Assembly: GCA_041920415.1 (NCBI GenBank)
Contig: JBHGYD010000030.1
Location: forward strand, 25,076 to 89,075
Length of the DNA: 64,000 bases
Reading direction: 5' to 3'
Origin: JBHGYD01 sp041920415
GTDB lineage: Bacteria; Bacillota; Bacilli; Bacillales; Anoxybacillaceae
The translations under genes and the position numbers were made by a program. Under the pieces are notes generated by a model, which ran no database searches, was not told where the DNA came from, and saw only the letters and a program-made list of their open reading frames with translations. Of the stretch, positions 45,541 to 53,362 are shown in pieces. Position 1 is the first letter of the stretch. Each line of letters starts with the position of its first letter.

Positions 45541-46644
45541 TTAGCGAGTGCGACGACGACTTAAAATGTGATGACCGTTTTGTAAGAATTGGCTGCGAGA
45601 TTTGCGCATAGTTTCGATGCGCTCTTCAGCAAGACGGTCTGCCGCTTTGTATGTTGGGATGTTGTCGCGTTTTGCGATTTCGAATACTTTCTCAATGTTA
45701 TTGTAGATTTGTTCTACTTTCTTCATTGCACGCTCACGGTTGTAGCCATATAATTCGTCAGCAACGTTGATGACGCCACCAGCGTTGATGACGTAGTCAG
45801 GAGCATAGACGATGCCCATTTCGTGAATGATGTCCCCATGTCTTGCTTCTTTTAATTGGTTGTTTGCTGCACCCGCGATTACTTTAGCTTTTAATTGTGG
45901 AATCGTTTGATCGTTAATGATACCGCCAAGCGCACATGGAGCAAAAATGTCGCACTCTACTCCGTAAATGTCGTTCGGGTCAACCGCTTTTGCGCCAAGT
46001 TCTTCGACAACGCGTTGAACCGCTTCTTTATTGATGTCTGTTACAATTAATTTCGCACCTTCTTCATGGAGATGGCGGCACAAGTTGTAAGCCACGTTTC
46101 CAACACCTTGAACCGCGATGACTTTTCCTTCTAATGAATCGCTGCCAAACGCTTCTTTTGCTGCTGCTTTCATGCCGCGATACACGCCATATGCTGTAAC
46201 AGGAGATGGGTTACCAGATGAACCGAATTCAGGAGAAATCCCTGTTACATAGTCCGTTTCTTGATAAATGATATCCATGTCCGCAACGGTTGTACCAACG
46301 TCTTCTGCTGTAATATAACGACCGTTTAATCCTTGAATGAAGCGACCGAACGCACGGAACATCGCTTCGTTTTTATCTTTGCGTGGGTCACCGATAATGA
46401 CCGTTTTACCACCGCCAAGATTTAATCCTGCTGCTGCGTTTTTGTAAGTCATACCGCGCGCTAAACGAAGTGCATCTTCAATCGCTGCCTCTTCGGATTC
46501 ATACATCCACATGCGCGTACCACCTAACGCAGGTCCTAACGTTGTATCATGAATGGCGATAATCGCTTTTAATCCTGATTCTTTGTCTTGACAAAATAGT
46601 AATTGCTCATAATCGTATTGTTCCATATATTTGAAGATTTCCAT
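45541..46644 (-). CDS. bcd: Leucine (branched-chain amino acid) dehydrogenase
   Basis: 367 residues. Substrate-binding Lys in GGGKTVIIGDP and catalytic Lys in MTYKNAAAGLN are visible, with the NAD fold VIAVQGVGNVAYNLCRHL. It oxidatively deaminates Leu, Ile and Val to the 2-oxo acids used by the Bkd complex. Length is normal. Between ptb and buk in the operon. Confidence 0.96.
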   Translation of the reverse strand: MEIFKYMEQYDYEQLLFCQDKESGLKAIIAIHDTTLGPALGGTRMWMYESEEAAIEDALRLARGMTYKNAAAGLNLGGGKTVIIGDPRKDKNEAMFRAFGRFIQGLNGRYITAEDVGTTVADMDIIYQETDYVTGISPEFGSSGNPSPVTAYGVYRGMKAAAKEAFGSDSLEGKVIAVQGVGNVAYNLCRHLHEEGAKLIVTDINKEAVQRVVEELGAKAVDPNDIYGVECDIFAPCALGGIINDQTIPQLKAKVIAGAANNQLKEARHGDIIHEMGIVYAPDYVINAGGVINVADELYGYNRERAMKKVEQIYNNIEKVFEIAKRDNIPTYKAADRLAEERIETMRKSRSQFLQNGHHILSRRRTR

Positions 46645-46673
46645 GTTGTTTTCCTCCCCTAGTCATTTTTCAT

Positions 46674-47579
46674 TTATTTAGATGCGGTACAAACCGCAAG
46701 AGCTAACGAATAAAGTTTGCTTTCTGCCGAATCAGCGCGTGATGTTAAGACAATTGGTGCTTTTGCCCCGGCGATGACTGCACCTACTTTTGCATTAGCA
46801 AAATAAACGAGTGATTTATATAATACATTCCCTGTTTCAATAGTAGGAACAAGAAGAATATCGGCTTGTCCGGCTACTTCGCTGTCAATTCCTTTATGTT
46901 CAGCAGCTAGCATGGAAACGGCATTATCAAGCGCTAACGGTCCATCAACGATACAATCGGTAATCTGCCCGCGTTTATTCATTGCTGTCAATGCAGCAGC
47001 ATCAAGCGTTGCTGGCATTGCCGGATTGACAACTTCAACCGCAGCAAGCGGTGCTACTTTCGGCTTGTCAATGCCGATCGCTCTAGCTACTGAAACCGCA
47101 TTCGAAATAATTTGCGCTTTTTGTTCTAAGTCCGGCGCAATATTCATTGCCGCATCTGTCACAATAATGTAACGGTCATAACCCGGGACTTCGAATACTG
47201 CTACGTGAGATAATACGTTTCCTGTGCGCAAACCAAATTCTTTATTGAGAACAGCTTTTAAAATGGTCGCTGTTGGGATATTTCCTTTCATCAGTACATT
47301 CGCTTCATTTAAATGAACGGCTTTCACAGCGAGTTCAGCCGCTTGAGCTTTTGAATTGGCATGTACGATTTGTATCTTGCCATTTTTTGCATAGTCCACA
47401 TGTTTTTCTTGCAACAACTGCAAAATTTGTTCGCGGTCTCCATATAAAATAAATTGTCCAAAATGATGGTCTAGCGCCATCGTAACCGCTTCAATAACTT
47501 CTTCATCTTCCGCTGCTGCGACAGCAACGGTCATATTGGCATACTGGGTTGCTTTGTCAATTAGTGATTGTAGCTTCAT
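46674..47579 (-). CDS. ptb: Phosphate butyryltransferase
   Basis: 301 residues of the phosphate acetyl/butyryltransferase family (LMKGNIPTATILKAVLNKE, VAPLAAVEVVNPAMPATLDA, GAKAPIVLTSRAD). It converts branched acyl-CoA to acyl phosphate. First gene of the operon, directly behind a sigma-54 promoter. Confidence 0.94.
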   Translation of the reverse strand: MKLQSLIDKATQYANMTVAVAAAEDEEVIEAVTMALDHHFGQFILYGDREQILQLLQEKHVDYAKNGKIQIVHANSKAQAAELAVKAVHLNEANVLMKGNIPTATILKAVLNKEFGLRTGNVLSHVAVFEVPGYDRYIIVTDAAMNIAPDLEQKAQIISNAVSVARAIGIDKPKVAPLAAVEVVNPAMPATLDAAALTAMNKRGQITDCIVDGPLALDNAVSMLAAEHKGIDSEVAGQADILLVPTIETGNVLYKSLVYFANAKVGAVIAGAKAPIVLTSRADSAESKLYSLALAVCTASK

Positions 47580-47631
47580 CTCATGAATTCAACCCCTTTG
47601 TTCTTTTTGTTTTTCCTCGCATTCTTATCAT

Positions 47632-47650
47632 ATGCAAAAATCGTGCCAAA
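47632..47650 (-). promoter_or_regulatory. Sigma-54 (SigL) -24/-12 promoter of the bkd operon
   Basis: Minus-strand TTTGGCACGATTTTTGCAT carries TGGCAC and TTGCA with exactly the spacing of the sigma-54 consensus. It lies about 53 bases upstream of ptb, and the activator gene bkdR follows on the upstream side. Confidence 0.93.
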
Positions 47651-47661
47651 CAAAAAAGTGT

Positions 47662-47675
47662 TGAAAGCGCTTTAT
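47662..47675. promoter_or_regulatory. Candidate CcpA cre site in the bkd promoter
   Basis: TGAAAGCGCTTTAT matches cre with one mismatch and has a palindromic core AAAGCGCTTT. It sits between the sigma-54 promoter and the UAS, where bound CcpA could block looping. Confidence 0.65.
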
Positions 47676-47691
47676 TTCATCTTCATTAACT

Positions 47692-47726
47692 TTGCAATAA
47701 TTTGCATTGTGCGCAAATTATTGCAT
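47692..47726. promoter_or_regulatory. Inverted-repeat upstream activating sequence for BkdR
   Basis: TTGCAATAATTTGC and GCAAATTATTGCAT are 14-base arms matching at 13 positions with a 7-base spacer. The repeat overlaps the last codons of bkdR and lies 42 bases upstream of the -24 element. As a dimer site for the Fis-type helix-turn-helix of BkdR it is well placed. Confidence 0.75.
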
Positions 47727-49790
47727 GTATTTTTTTGCAAGTCCATATTTCTCAAGCTTGTAATATAAATTTCGAATCGAAATACCTAACGCTTTCGCTG
47801 TTGCTGTTTTATTGCCATGATGTTTTCGTAGCGCAGCCTCAATTAAATGGGCTTCATATTGCTCCAACATCTCATCGAGCGAACGAATTTCATCTTCGTT
47901 TAACACCGATTTTTCTTGTCGGCGATGTTCGTCACGAGACATTTCTAGCGGCGGAATATGTTTTACATCGATGAGCACTTCGTTGAATTTCATAAAAATC
48001 ATTGCCCGACCTAACACGTTTTCAAGCTCGCGCACATTGCCAGGCCAATCATACGATAAAAGATAGCGAATCGCTTCTTCCGTCAATCCTTCCACATTTC
48101 GTCCATAATCTTGATTAAGTTTATGAATTAAATGTTGACATAAGGCCGGGATATCTTGTTTTCTTGCTCGAAGTGGCGGAATATGAATTGGCATTCGATT
48201 GAGGCGGTAATATAAATCTTCACGAAACGTTCCTTCAGCAATTGCCTTTTCGAGGTTCACATTCGTTGCCGCAATGACGCGAACATTAATCGGAATCGGT
48301 TTTGTTCCACCAACGCGAACGATTTCTCTCTCTTGAAGAACGCGCAACAATTTTGCCTGCGTATTGGCAGAAAGCTCCCCGATTTCGTCAAGAAAAATGC
48401 TTCCGTTATTCGCTTCTTCAAACAATCCTCGTTTTCCGCCCCGTTTCGCTCCAGAAAAAGCTCCTTCTTCATATCCAAATAATTCGCTTTCTAATAGTGT
48501 TTCAGAAATGGCCGCGCAATTCACACGGATAAATTTGTTATATTTTCGGTCGCTCGCATTATGAATCGCATGAGCAAATAACTCTTTACCCGTGCCGGAT
48601 TCGCCGCGCAATAAAATCGTCACCGGCGTTTTTGCTGCTAACTTTGCTTGTTCAATGGCTACCATCATTTCTTCGGATGTGCCGATAATATCGGCAAACG
48701 AATATTTTGCTTCAAGTGTACGAATAATTTGTCGCGCCCGATTTAATTCGTTTGTAAGACGCTGAATTTCTGAGACGTCATGAATGATGCCAACGCTCCC
48801 TTTTAACACACCATCAACAATAATCGGAGCGACATTCACGACGACGTCACGATTTTTCGGTCCAACTTTCATGCGCACACCACGAACAGGTTTGCGCGTT
48901 TTTAATACTTGCATATGCATACTTTCCCCTTCGGCAATATCGGCCGTTGCCGGTTTGCCGATGACTTCTTCCTCGGATAAACCTGTGATACGCGTATAAG
49001 CGGGGTTGATTAAAATGCCGTTCCCATGCTCGTCCACAACAGAAATCGCTTCTTCAGACGAATGAATAATCGCCTCTAACATCATGCGAATTTCTTTTAA
49101 GTTCGTAATTTCTTCGGCCAATTGCATAAACTCGGTAACATCTTTAAATACCGCAAGCGCTCCAAACAATCGTCCCGATTCATCGAGCATCGGAATGCGT
49201 GTCGTAATAATTTTCCGGTCGTTTTCTAATTTCAACTCCTGATGAAATTCCGTTTTTTTCGTTTTTAATACTCGTGGTAAACCGCTTGTCGGAATGATTT
49301 CTAAAATATGCTTTCCGATTGCTTTATTTTTGTCCACTTCAATCATGGTGGCAGCGCTATCATTCATATGAGTGATATAGGCAAATTCATCGACAACAAT
49401 CATCCCATCGTGCGTGGAGTTAAAGATTAAATCACGCCTTGCTGTTTCGCTTTTTAGTGTAGCAATTAATGTTTCTTTTTCCTCCACGAGTTCAGCGATG
49501 ATATGAGCAACCTCTCCCGGAATAACGACGGTGTTTTTTTGTCGTTTCTTTTGAATTTCTTCGAATACTTCTTTTTCTCCCGTTGCTTCAATGACAATAT
49601 CAATATCCTTTGCTAAAAAAGGACGCCAATCGTCCCCGGTTTGAATATTCATCGCTTTGGCTAACGCTAATCCCGGGGCGTTCTCATTCCTATCCACAAC
49701 CGCTACTACTTGAATGATCGTAGCTTTTTGGAAAATTTTTAATAACGCTGTTCCACCTTTACCAGCGCCAACAATGAGTGCTTTTTTCAT
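47718..49790 (-). CDS. bkdR: Sigma-54-dependent activator BkdR
   Basis: 690 residues. An N-terminal Rossmann-like region (VGAGKGGTALLKIF), two PAS-like domains (about residues 130-220 and 240-340), an AAA+ domain with Walker A GESGTGKELFAHA, the sigma-54 contact loop GAFSGAKRGG, Walker B SIFLDEIGEL and an R-finger region, then a C-terminal Fis-type helix-turn-helix (TATAKALGISIRNLYYKLEK). It activates ptb through the UAS. GAFSGA replaces the usual GAFTGA. ATG at 49790 follows GCGGTGA. Confidence 0.94.
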   Translation of the reverse strand: MKKALIVGAGKGGTALLKIFQKATIIQVVAVVDRNENAPGLALAKAMNIQTGDDWRPFLAKDIDIVIEATGEKEVFEEIQKKRQKNTVVIPGEVAHIIAELVEEKETLIATLKSETARRDLIFNSTHDGMIVVDEFAYITHMNDSAATMIEVDKNKAIGKHILEIIPTSGLPRVLKTKKTEFHQELKLENDRKIITTRIPMLDESGRLFGALAVFKDVTEFMQLAEEITNLKEIRMMLEAIIHSSEEAISVVDEHGNGILINPAYTRITGLSEEEVIGKPATADIAEGESMHMQVLKTRKPVRGVRMKVGPKNRDVVVNVAPIIVDGVLKGSVGIIHDVSEIQRLTNELNRARQIIRTLEAKYSFADIIGTSEEMMVAIEQAKLAAKTPVTILLRGESGTGKELFAHAIHNASDRKYNKFIRVNCAAISETLLESELFGYEEGAFSGAKRGGKRGLFEEANNGSIFLDEIGELSANTQAKLLRVLQEREIVRVGGTKPIPINVRVIAATNVNLEKAIAEGTFREDLYYRLNRMPIHIPPLRARKQDIPALCQHLIHKLNQDYGRNVEGLTEEAIRYLLSYDWPGNVRELENVLGRAMIFMKFNEVLIDVKHIPPLEMSRDEHRRQEKSVLNEDEIRSLDEMLEQYEAHLIEAALRKHHGNKTATAKALGISIRNLYYKLEKYGLAKKYMQ

Positions 49791-49923
49791 TTCATTCACC
49801 GCTCTTTTACATTATGCAATTTTTTGCAGGCAATTTTATCATAACGATATTTCTTGACAAATACAATCAAACGTTTAAGATTTTTCATGAAACGATTTTT
49901 ATACGTGAAAGGACTATGTCGCT

Positions 49924-50181
49924 ATGCAACGAATGATCGCTCTTATGATTTTACTTATTCCCGGCTTTGTGTCTGCTTTAGGAATTAAATGGATGCGTGA
50001 TACACTGTTTGGTATTTTACATCCCCCAGTTCCGTTTCTTTGGCTGCAGTTTTTATGCGGATTTGTCTTTTTCGTACTCGGTTTAGGATTTATTGGCGGA
50101 TTCATTCTCCATCGCGATCGAAAACGAAATAAAGTACAACCAAGGTTTCAAAAAAAACAAAAAAACGACCCGAGCTCTTAA
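49924..50181 (+). CDS. yqzF: DUF2627 family membrane protein (YqzF-like)
   Basis: 85 residues with two transmembrane helices (residues 5-22 and 42-65) and a basic, Lys/Arg-rich C-terminal tail. MIALMILLIPGFVSALGIKW and FGFILHRDR-like features place it in DUF2627. Function unknown. Divergent from bkdR and convergent with the glpQ-like gene. Confidence 0.8.
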   Translation: MQRMIALMILLIPGFVSALGIKWMRDTLFGILHPPVPFLWLQFLCGFVFFVLGLGFIGGFILHRDRKRNKVQPRFQKKQKNDPSS

Positions 50182-50204
50182 GTGTTCAGGTCGTTTTTTT
50201 AGTT
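50158..50204. terminator. Bidirectional terminator between yqzF and the glpQ-like gene
   Basis: AAAAACGACC and GGTCGTTTTT form a 10-bp stem with T runs on both strands. Confidence 0.85.
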
Positions 50205-50928
50205 ATTGCTTATTTAATAATTGTTTTGCTTTTAACGGATAATCAGTAAAAATCGCATCCACTTGATACTGAAACATTTTTTTCATTAATGCTTCTTTGT
50301 TAATCGTAAACGGTCGCACTGCCACACGATGATCATGAGCTTGGCGAACGAACGACTCCGATATGGTGGCATGGTACGGATGCAAACCGTTTGCCCCAAG
50401 AACGCGCGCGTATTGCCACGGTTGATATAACGGTTCCATATAAAGAAGCGCTGTTTCAATTTCCGGTGCTATCTGATGACAAAAAGCCATGCTATTATGA
50501 TTAAACGAAGAAAGAATGACACGATGTTCTAACTTGTGATATTTTACCATCCGAATAACCTTTTCTTCTAATTTTTCGTATGCAATCAATCCATTTTTTA
50601 GCTCAATATTTAATAATAAATCGGTGGATTGAAGCCATTCGAGCACTTCCTCTAGCAACGGAATCCGGCAAAAATCGTATTGTTCAGCAAATTTGTAAAC
50701 AGCGTTGAATTGCTGTAAGTCGTGGTACGTAAAATCTTTCACCCATCCTGTTCCGTCGGTTGTCCGGTCAATCCTTTCATCATGAATGACAACAAGCGCG
50801 CCGTCTTTTGTCATCTGCACGTCTAATTCAATTCCATCCGCCCCAACTCGCTCCGCTTCATAAAACGCAATCATCGTATTTTCTGGATGCGTACCAGCTG
50901 ATCCGCGGTGAGCAAAAATTTTGGTCAT
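50203..50928 (-). CDS. yqiK: Glycerophosphodiester phosphodiesterase (YqiK)
   Basis: 241 residues of the GDPD family. The catalytic motif AHRGSAGTHPENT at the N-terminus, ELDVQMTKDGALVVIHDERI with metal ligands, and DAIFTDYP at the end are clear. It hydrolyses glycerophosphodiesters to glycerol-3-phosphate and an alcohol. No signal peptide, so cytosolic. ATG at 50928 has AAAGGGG upstream. In B. subtilis this position is close to spo0A. Confidence 0.92.
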   Translation of the reverse strand: MTKIFAHRGSAGTHPENTMIAFYEAERVGADGIELDVQMTKDGALVVIHDERIDRTTDGTGWVKDFTYHDLQQFNAVYKFAEQYDFCRIPLLEEVLEWLQSTDLLLNIELKNGLIAYEKLEEKVIRMVKYHKLEHRVILSSFNHNSMAFCHQIAPEIETALLYMEPLYQPWQYARVLGANGLHPYHATISESFVRQAHDHRVAVRPFTINKEALMKKMFQYQVDAIFTDYPLKAKQLLNKQ

Positions 50929-51052
50929 GCTTCTGCCCCTTTCCCTACAATAAAAAAACCATAGTAAAATTATATGCGACAATAAGGAAAAGTTTGCTAT
51001 ACTGTTTAATCAAGAAGTCTTATTTATACAACATGTAAAAGAGGTGATCACG

Positions 51053-51193
51053 ATGCGACCGTTGCAAATTTCGTTAGAAACCGCACAAAAGCTGTCAAAG
51101 GCTTTAGGCGTTCCGATTGAGCAAATTATGCATATGCCACAACACATATTAGTTCAGAAGCTTCTTGAACTAGAAAAAACGAAAAAAGATTAA
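51053..51193 (+). CDS. yycC: YycC-like small protein
   Basis: 46 residues (MRPLQISLETAQKLSKALGV and on), helical, with a short helix-turn-helix-like pattern (LETAQKLSKALGVPIEQIM). Resembles the YycC family of Bacillaceae, function unknown. GAGGTGATC precedes the ATG and a terminator follows. It is the last recognisable core gene before the accessory region. Confidence 0.75.
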   Translation: MRPLQISLETAQKLSKALGVPIEQIMHMPQHILVQKLLELEKTKKD

Positions 51194-51226
51194 AAGGTAG
51201 CTTGATTCGGACTACCTTTTTTCTTT
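51194..51226 (+). terminator. Terminator of the yycC-like gene
   Basis: AAGGTAG and CTACCTT pair around CTTGATTCGGA with TTTTTTC following. Confidence 0.8.
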
Positions 51227-51228
51227 CC

Positions 51229-51338
51229 TCAAGACGCCTTATGCTCAAGTTTCAACTTATCCGCTACCACCGCGATGAACTCACTGTTTGTAGGTTTTAC
51301 TTTGGACATGCTGACAGTGTTAAATGGTTCTATATCAA
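51229..51338 (-). pseudogene. spo0A 3'-end fragment, copy 1 (candidate attachment site)
   Basis: On the minus strand the frame reads TVSMSKVKPTNSEFIAVVAD then KLKLEHKAS stop, which is the C-terminus of the sporulation master regulator Spo0A. Upstream of it (GATATAGAACCATTTAAC) the homology stops, so only the last 30 or so codons are here. The chromosomal spo0A would be expected at this point beside yqiK. Copy 2 lies at 53930-54039 with about 14 differences in 110 bases. It is interpreted as the attachment-site remnant of an element integrated into spo0A. Confidence 0.85.
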
Positions 51339-51688
51339 CATTTTTACGATATTTATACGATACGGGTTTCTTATTCGTGTTTTCATCGGTAAAGATCGTT
51401 TGCTTCTTAGCGTTGATTTTAGCAAGTATTCGGCGAATTTACAAATAGAAATTGAATCGTTTGTAATATGTACGAAAAAAAAATCAACGAGCCGCGCTAG
51501 CAGCCTTTTATCTAAATCGTCAAGAATATCCGTTTCATTGTTCGGTGAAGGCGCCAATTAGTAAATCACTATCTGTCAATAACCGAAAATTAAGAAATTA
51601 TTACGTTATATATCTGGAAAATAATGGAAAAATAGTCGCTTTTTTACCTAATTTGATGTATTATTTACTTAAGTCAATCGTGCAAGCT
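51339..51688. other. Element end next to the spo0A fragment, no intact gene
   Basis: A minus-strand frame (51330-51557) encodes DKRLLARLVDFFFVHITNDS and on without a credible ribosome site. The pattern (aliphatic helix, then beta-like segment) faintly recalls the tail of recombinases, but no motif is diagnostic. The rest is AT-rich and unassigned. Confidence 0.3.
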
Positions 51689-51834
51689 GGGTGGGCGTTT
51701 GAGCCTCCAATAAGGAGGTGAAGACGATGGACATGACGACAGCAATGTTTATGATTTCGTTGATAACATTGGTCGTGTTGTTAATCGATAAAATAAAAAA
51801 GTAACCCACCCTGTGTTTGGCGAACGGAGGGTGG
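51689..51834 (+). promoter_or_regulatory. Folded leader and long-distance pairing of the toxin mRNA
   Basis: CCTCC (51704-51708) and GGAGG (51714-51718) form a hairpin that buries the toxin ribosome site. GGGTGGG (51689-51695) is the exact complement of CCCACCC (51805-51811) just past the stop, allowing the 5' and 3' ends to pair. Hairpin CCACCCT/AGGGTGG (51806-51812 with 51828-51834) terminates the message. Such translation-blocking folds are typical of type I toxin mRNAs. Confidence 0.65.
51727..51804 (+). CDS. Putative holin-like type I toxin
   Basis: 25 residues (MDMTTAMFMISLITLVVLLI then DKIKK): one transmembrane helix flanked by a short polar N-terminus and a Lys-rich tail. This is the format of the Hol-Tox / TxpA-type membrane toxins of Bacillus. 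A perfect GGAGGTG ribosome site lies 6 bases upstream but is sequestered in a hairpin. An antisense RNA appears to be encoded opposite its 3' end. Lies inside prophage-like DNA, as TxpA and BsrG do. Confidence 0.75.
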   Translation: MDMTTAMFMISLITLVVLLIDKIKK

Positions 51835-51922
51835 ATTACTTCTTTTAAAAGCCCCAATGAAGTTTTGCCAATCGCTCATCTTGTAACGTGCGATTGATTT
51901 AAACCATGGTGTCGGCGCACCG
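51790..51922 (-). ncRNA. Candidate antisense antitoxin RNA
   Basis: The minus strand has an extended -10 promoter TGTTATAAT (51937-51929), predicting a start near 51922. The transcript would run about 130 bases, contain a hairpin CAATCGC/GCGATTG, and end at the shared CCACCCT/AGGGTGG hairpin followed by TTACTTTTTT near 51795. It overlaps the 3' part of the toxin message, as RatA does with txpA. The -35 box is weak. Confidence 0.6.
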
Positions 51923-52085
51923 AATTATATTATAACATTCTTCCGAAATTTTAAAAACATTTATCTGTAAATTTAGTAAATTTATTTTTACAAAACCTTG
52001 AATTTCTCATCGAATGCTCTATAACCGTTTCTCGATTGTCTGTATAGTTACTTTCAAAAAATTGATACTATTTTCAAGCAAAAAG

Positions 52086-52113
52086 TACGGGCTACCCGAA
52101 GACAAGCCCGTCA
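52086..52113 (-). terminator. Terminator after the phage remnant
   Basis: ACGGGCT and AGCCCGT pair around an 11-base loop with ACTTTTTGC following on the minus strand. Confidence 0.65.
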
Positions 52114-52498
52114 TCTAATCGAATGTGACGCTGCACCAAACGCCCTCGCTTCCGCTATCATGTCGGCCATAACGTCAATTAGCTCACGTGCAACTTTTTT
52201 CATATCCCCGCCGACACCATGTAAGTGAATATGTCCAAAGGATACGTGTACGCTGTGACCGCCCCGACTATATATCCGCGATTTTTCTTTGCCGTTAGCA
52301 CCCTTTCCCCTTTATGCAACCTAGCAATGAATTTATCGTAGGGTACGTAGGAAAGTCCATGATCATATTTCCTTTCTATTTTTTTTGCCGTAAATTCAAT
52401 GATCCTTCTTGTCGATATAATGTCATCTAACGTATTAAGTCATTCGCCGTTTTGTATGAGAAATAAACGCAACGTTACTTTCTGTTCTTTGGATTCTT
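52111..52498 (-). pseudogene. Decayed phage gene resembling a tail tape-measure C-terminus
   Basis: Minus-strand frames read GLSYVPYDKFIARLHKGERV then LTAKKNR, and after a frameshift near 52270, SRGGHSVHVSFGHIHLHGVG then GDMKKVARELIDVMADMIAE ARAFG. The phrase LPYVPYD-HKGERVLTA-EN is a hallmark of Siphoviridae tape-measure or minor tail protein C-termini. An in-frame TGA near 52440 and the frameshift show that it is broken. Evidence for a former prophage between the two spo0A fragments. Confidence 0.65.
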
Positions 52499-52590
52499 AA
52501 TTAAGATCGATTTCGTTTTACAGTCGGCTTGCTTTTATTTTCCGCGATAAATTTTTAACAACATGATATTGTCTAACATCGGACAAACTA

Positions 52591-52642
52591 AAAAACACCT
52601 CTTACTTACCGTTGTTTTCCCGGTAAATAAGAGGCGTTTGCT
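52591..52642 (-). terminator. Long hairpin terminator
   Basis: CGCCTCTTATTTACCG and CGGTAAGTAAGAGGTG pair almost perfectly and are followed by TTTTTTAG on the minus strand. No intact gene lies directly upstream of it now. Confidence 0.8.
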
Positions 52643-52912
52643 TTTCGTATGGCGTACGTATAAATTTATTATATGTTTACATAAATATTGAGACAACCTG
52701 TATTCCAATAAATATGAAAAATTCTTGTCAATATTTTTTGTTGAAGTATTTAATTGTACAAAATACTTATTAACTGGTATTGCAACATGTAATTATCCTA
52801 CTTAGGGCTTGAATATATTCTCTCTATACCACTTCATATACTACTGTTGAATGTCATTCATGTAAATTTTTGGTTACTCATTATTCAACTAAACTCCCTG
52901 TTAGCGGAACAA

Positions 52913-52944
52913 GAAAAGCGATACGATTATTGTAGTATCGCTTC
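52913..52944 (-). terminator. Terminator of the small membrane protein gene
   Basis: GAAGCGATACT and GTATCGCTTTTC pair around an ACAATAATC loop; T-rich after the stem on the minus strand. Confidence 0.75.
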
Positions 52945-52972
52945 CATTAGTTCAATAACATTAACCATTAAT

Positions 52973-53200
52973 TTAATTACTGATGTTTTTTTGATTAAAT
53001 TCAGTAATAGCATTGTTCCTATATTTCAAAAAAGACCAGCTAAAAACAACGACACTTAGCAAACCAACTAAATAACTTATTGTTTTATCAGTGAGATTAA
53101 AGTATGTATAGAACGCTAAATTACTACCAAAAATCATTGAAAACAAACATAAGAAAGCATATTTTCTTACAGTTTTACTATATTGATAAAGTCCATTCAT
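52973..53200 (-). CDS. Small two-helix membrane protein, unknown function
   Basis: 75 residues with two hydrophobic helices (YAFLCLFSMIFGSNLAFYTY and TISYLVGLLSVVVFSWSF). No family recognised. Its ATG touches the stop of an upstream fragment, and no strong ribosome site is seen, so translation may have been coupled to that gene. It may be a remnant of the same decayed element; a terminator follows it. Confidence 0.4.
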   Translation of the reverse strand: MNGLYQYSKTVRKYAFLCLFSMIFGSNLAFYTYFNLTDKTISYLVGLLSVVVFSWSFLKYRNNAITEFNQKNISN

Positions 53201-53301
53201 TCAGCATCTTTTTTCGTTCTTCATGGTATAAACCGCCTTTAAACATAATTCTTCAACAAGAAAAGCAACCTCCTGTTTATTGAAGTAATTCTTCCATTAA
53301 T
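53201..53301 (-). pseudogene. C-terminal fragment of an unknown gene
   Basis: The frame WKNYFNKQEVAFLVEELCLK then AVYTMKNEKRC stop is preceded by an in-frame stop and lacks a start. It probably belonged to a gene upstream of the small membrane protein. Too short to identify. Confidence 0.35.
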
Positions 53302-53362
53302 GCAATAAAAAGTTATCTAAAAAACTTAAATATATCCTTGTTACTTCGAAGTTCAACTACCT

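Larger units (their letters stand above)
52499..52972. other. Non-coding stretch with two hairpins
   Basis: No supported gene. A very long stem at 52591-52642 (ACGCCTCTTATTTACCG with CGGTAAGTAAGAGGTGTT, T tail on the minus strand) and a second at 52914-52943 are terminators. The DNA between them is AT-rich and unassigned. Confidence 0.5.

Noticed and set aside
51330..51557. Minus-strand open frame of 75 codons next to spo0A copy 1, possibly a recombinase tail
   Set aside because: No ribosome site and no diagnostic recombinase motif; the frame runs into the shared attachment sequence, so it is only noted as unassigned element DNA.
51669..51857. Minus-strand 62-codon frame across the toxin locus
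   Set aside because: It covers the toxin hairpins and the shared terminator; no ribosome site. The region is better explained by an antisense RNA.
52847..53059. Plus-strand 70-codon frame near the small membrane gene
   Set aside because: Runs through a terminator hairpin and opposes a better minus-strand frame; no ribosome site.
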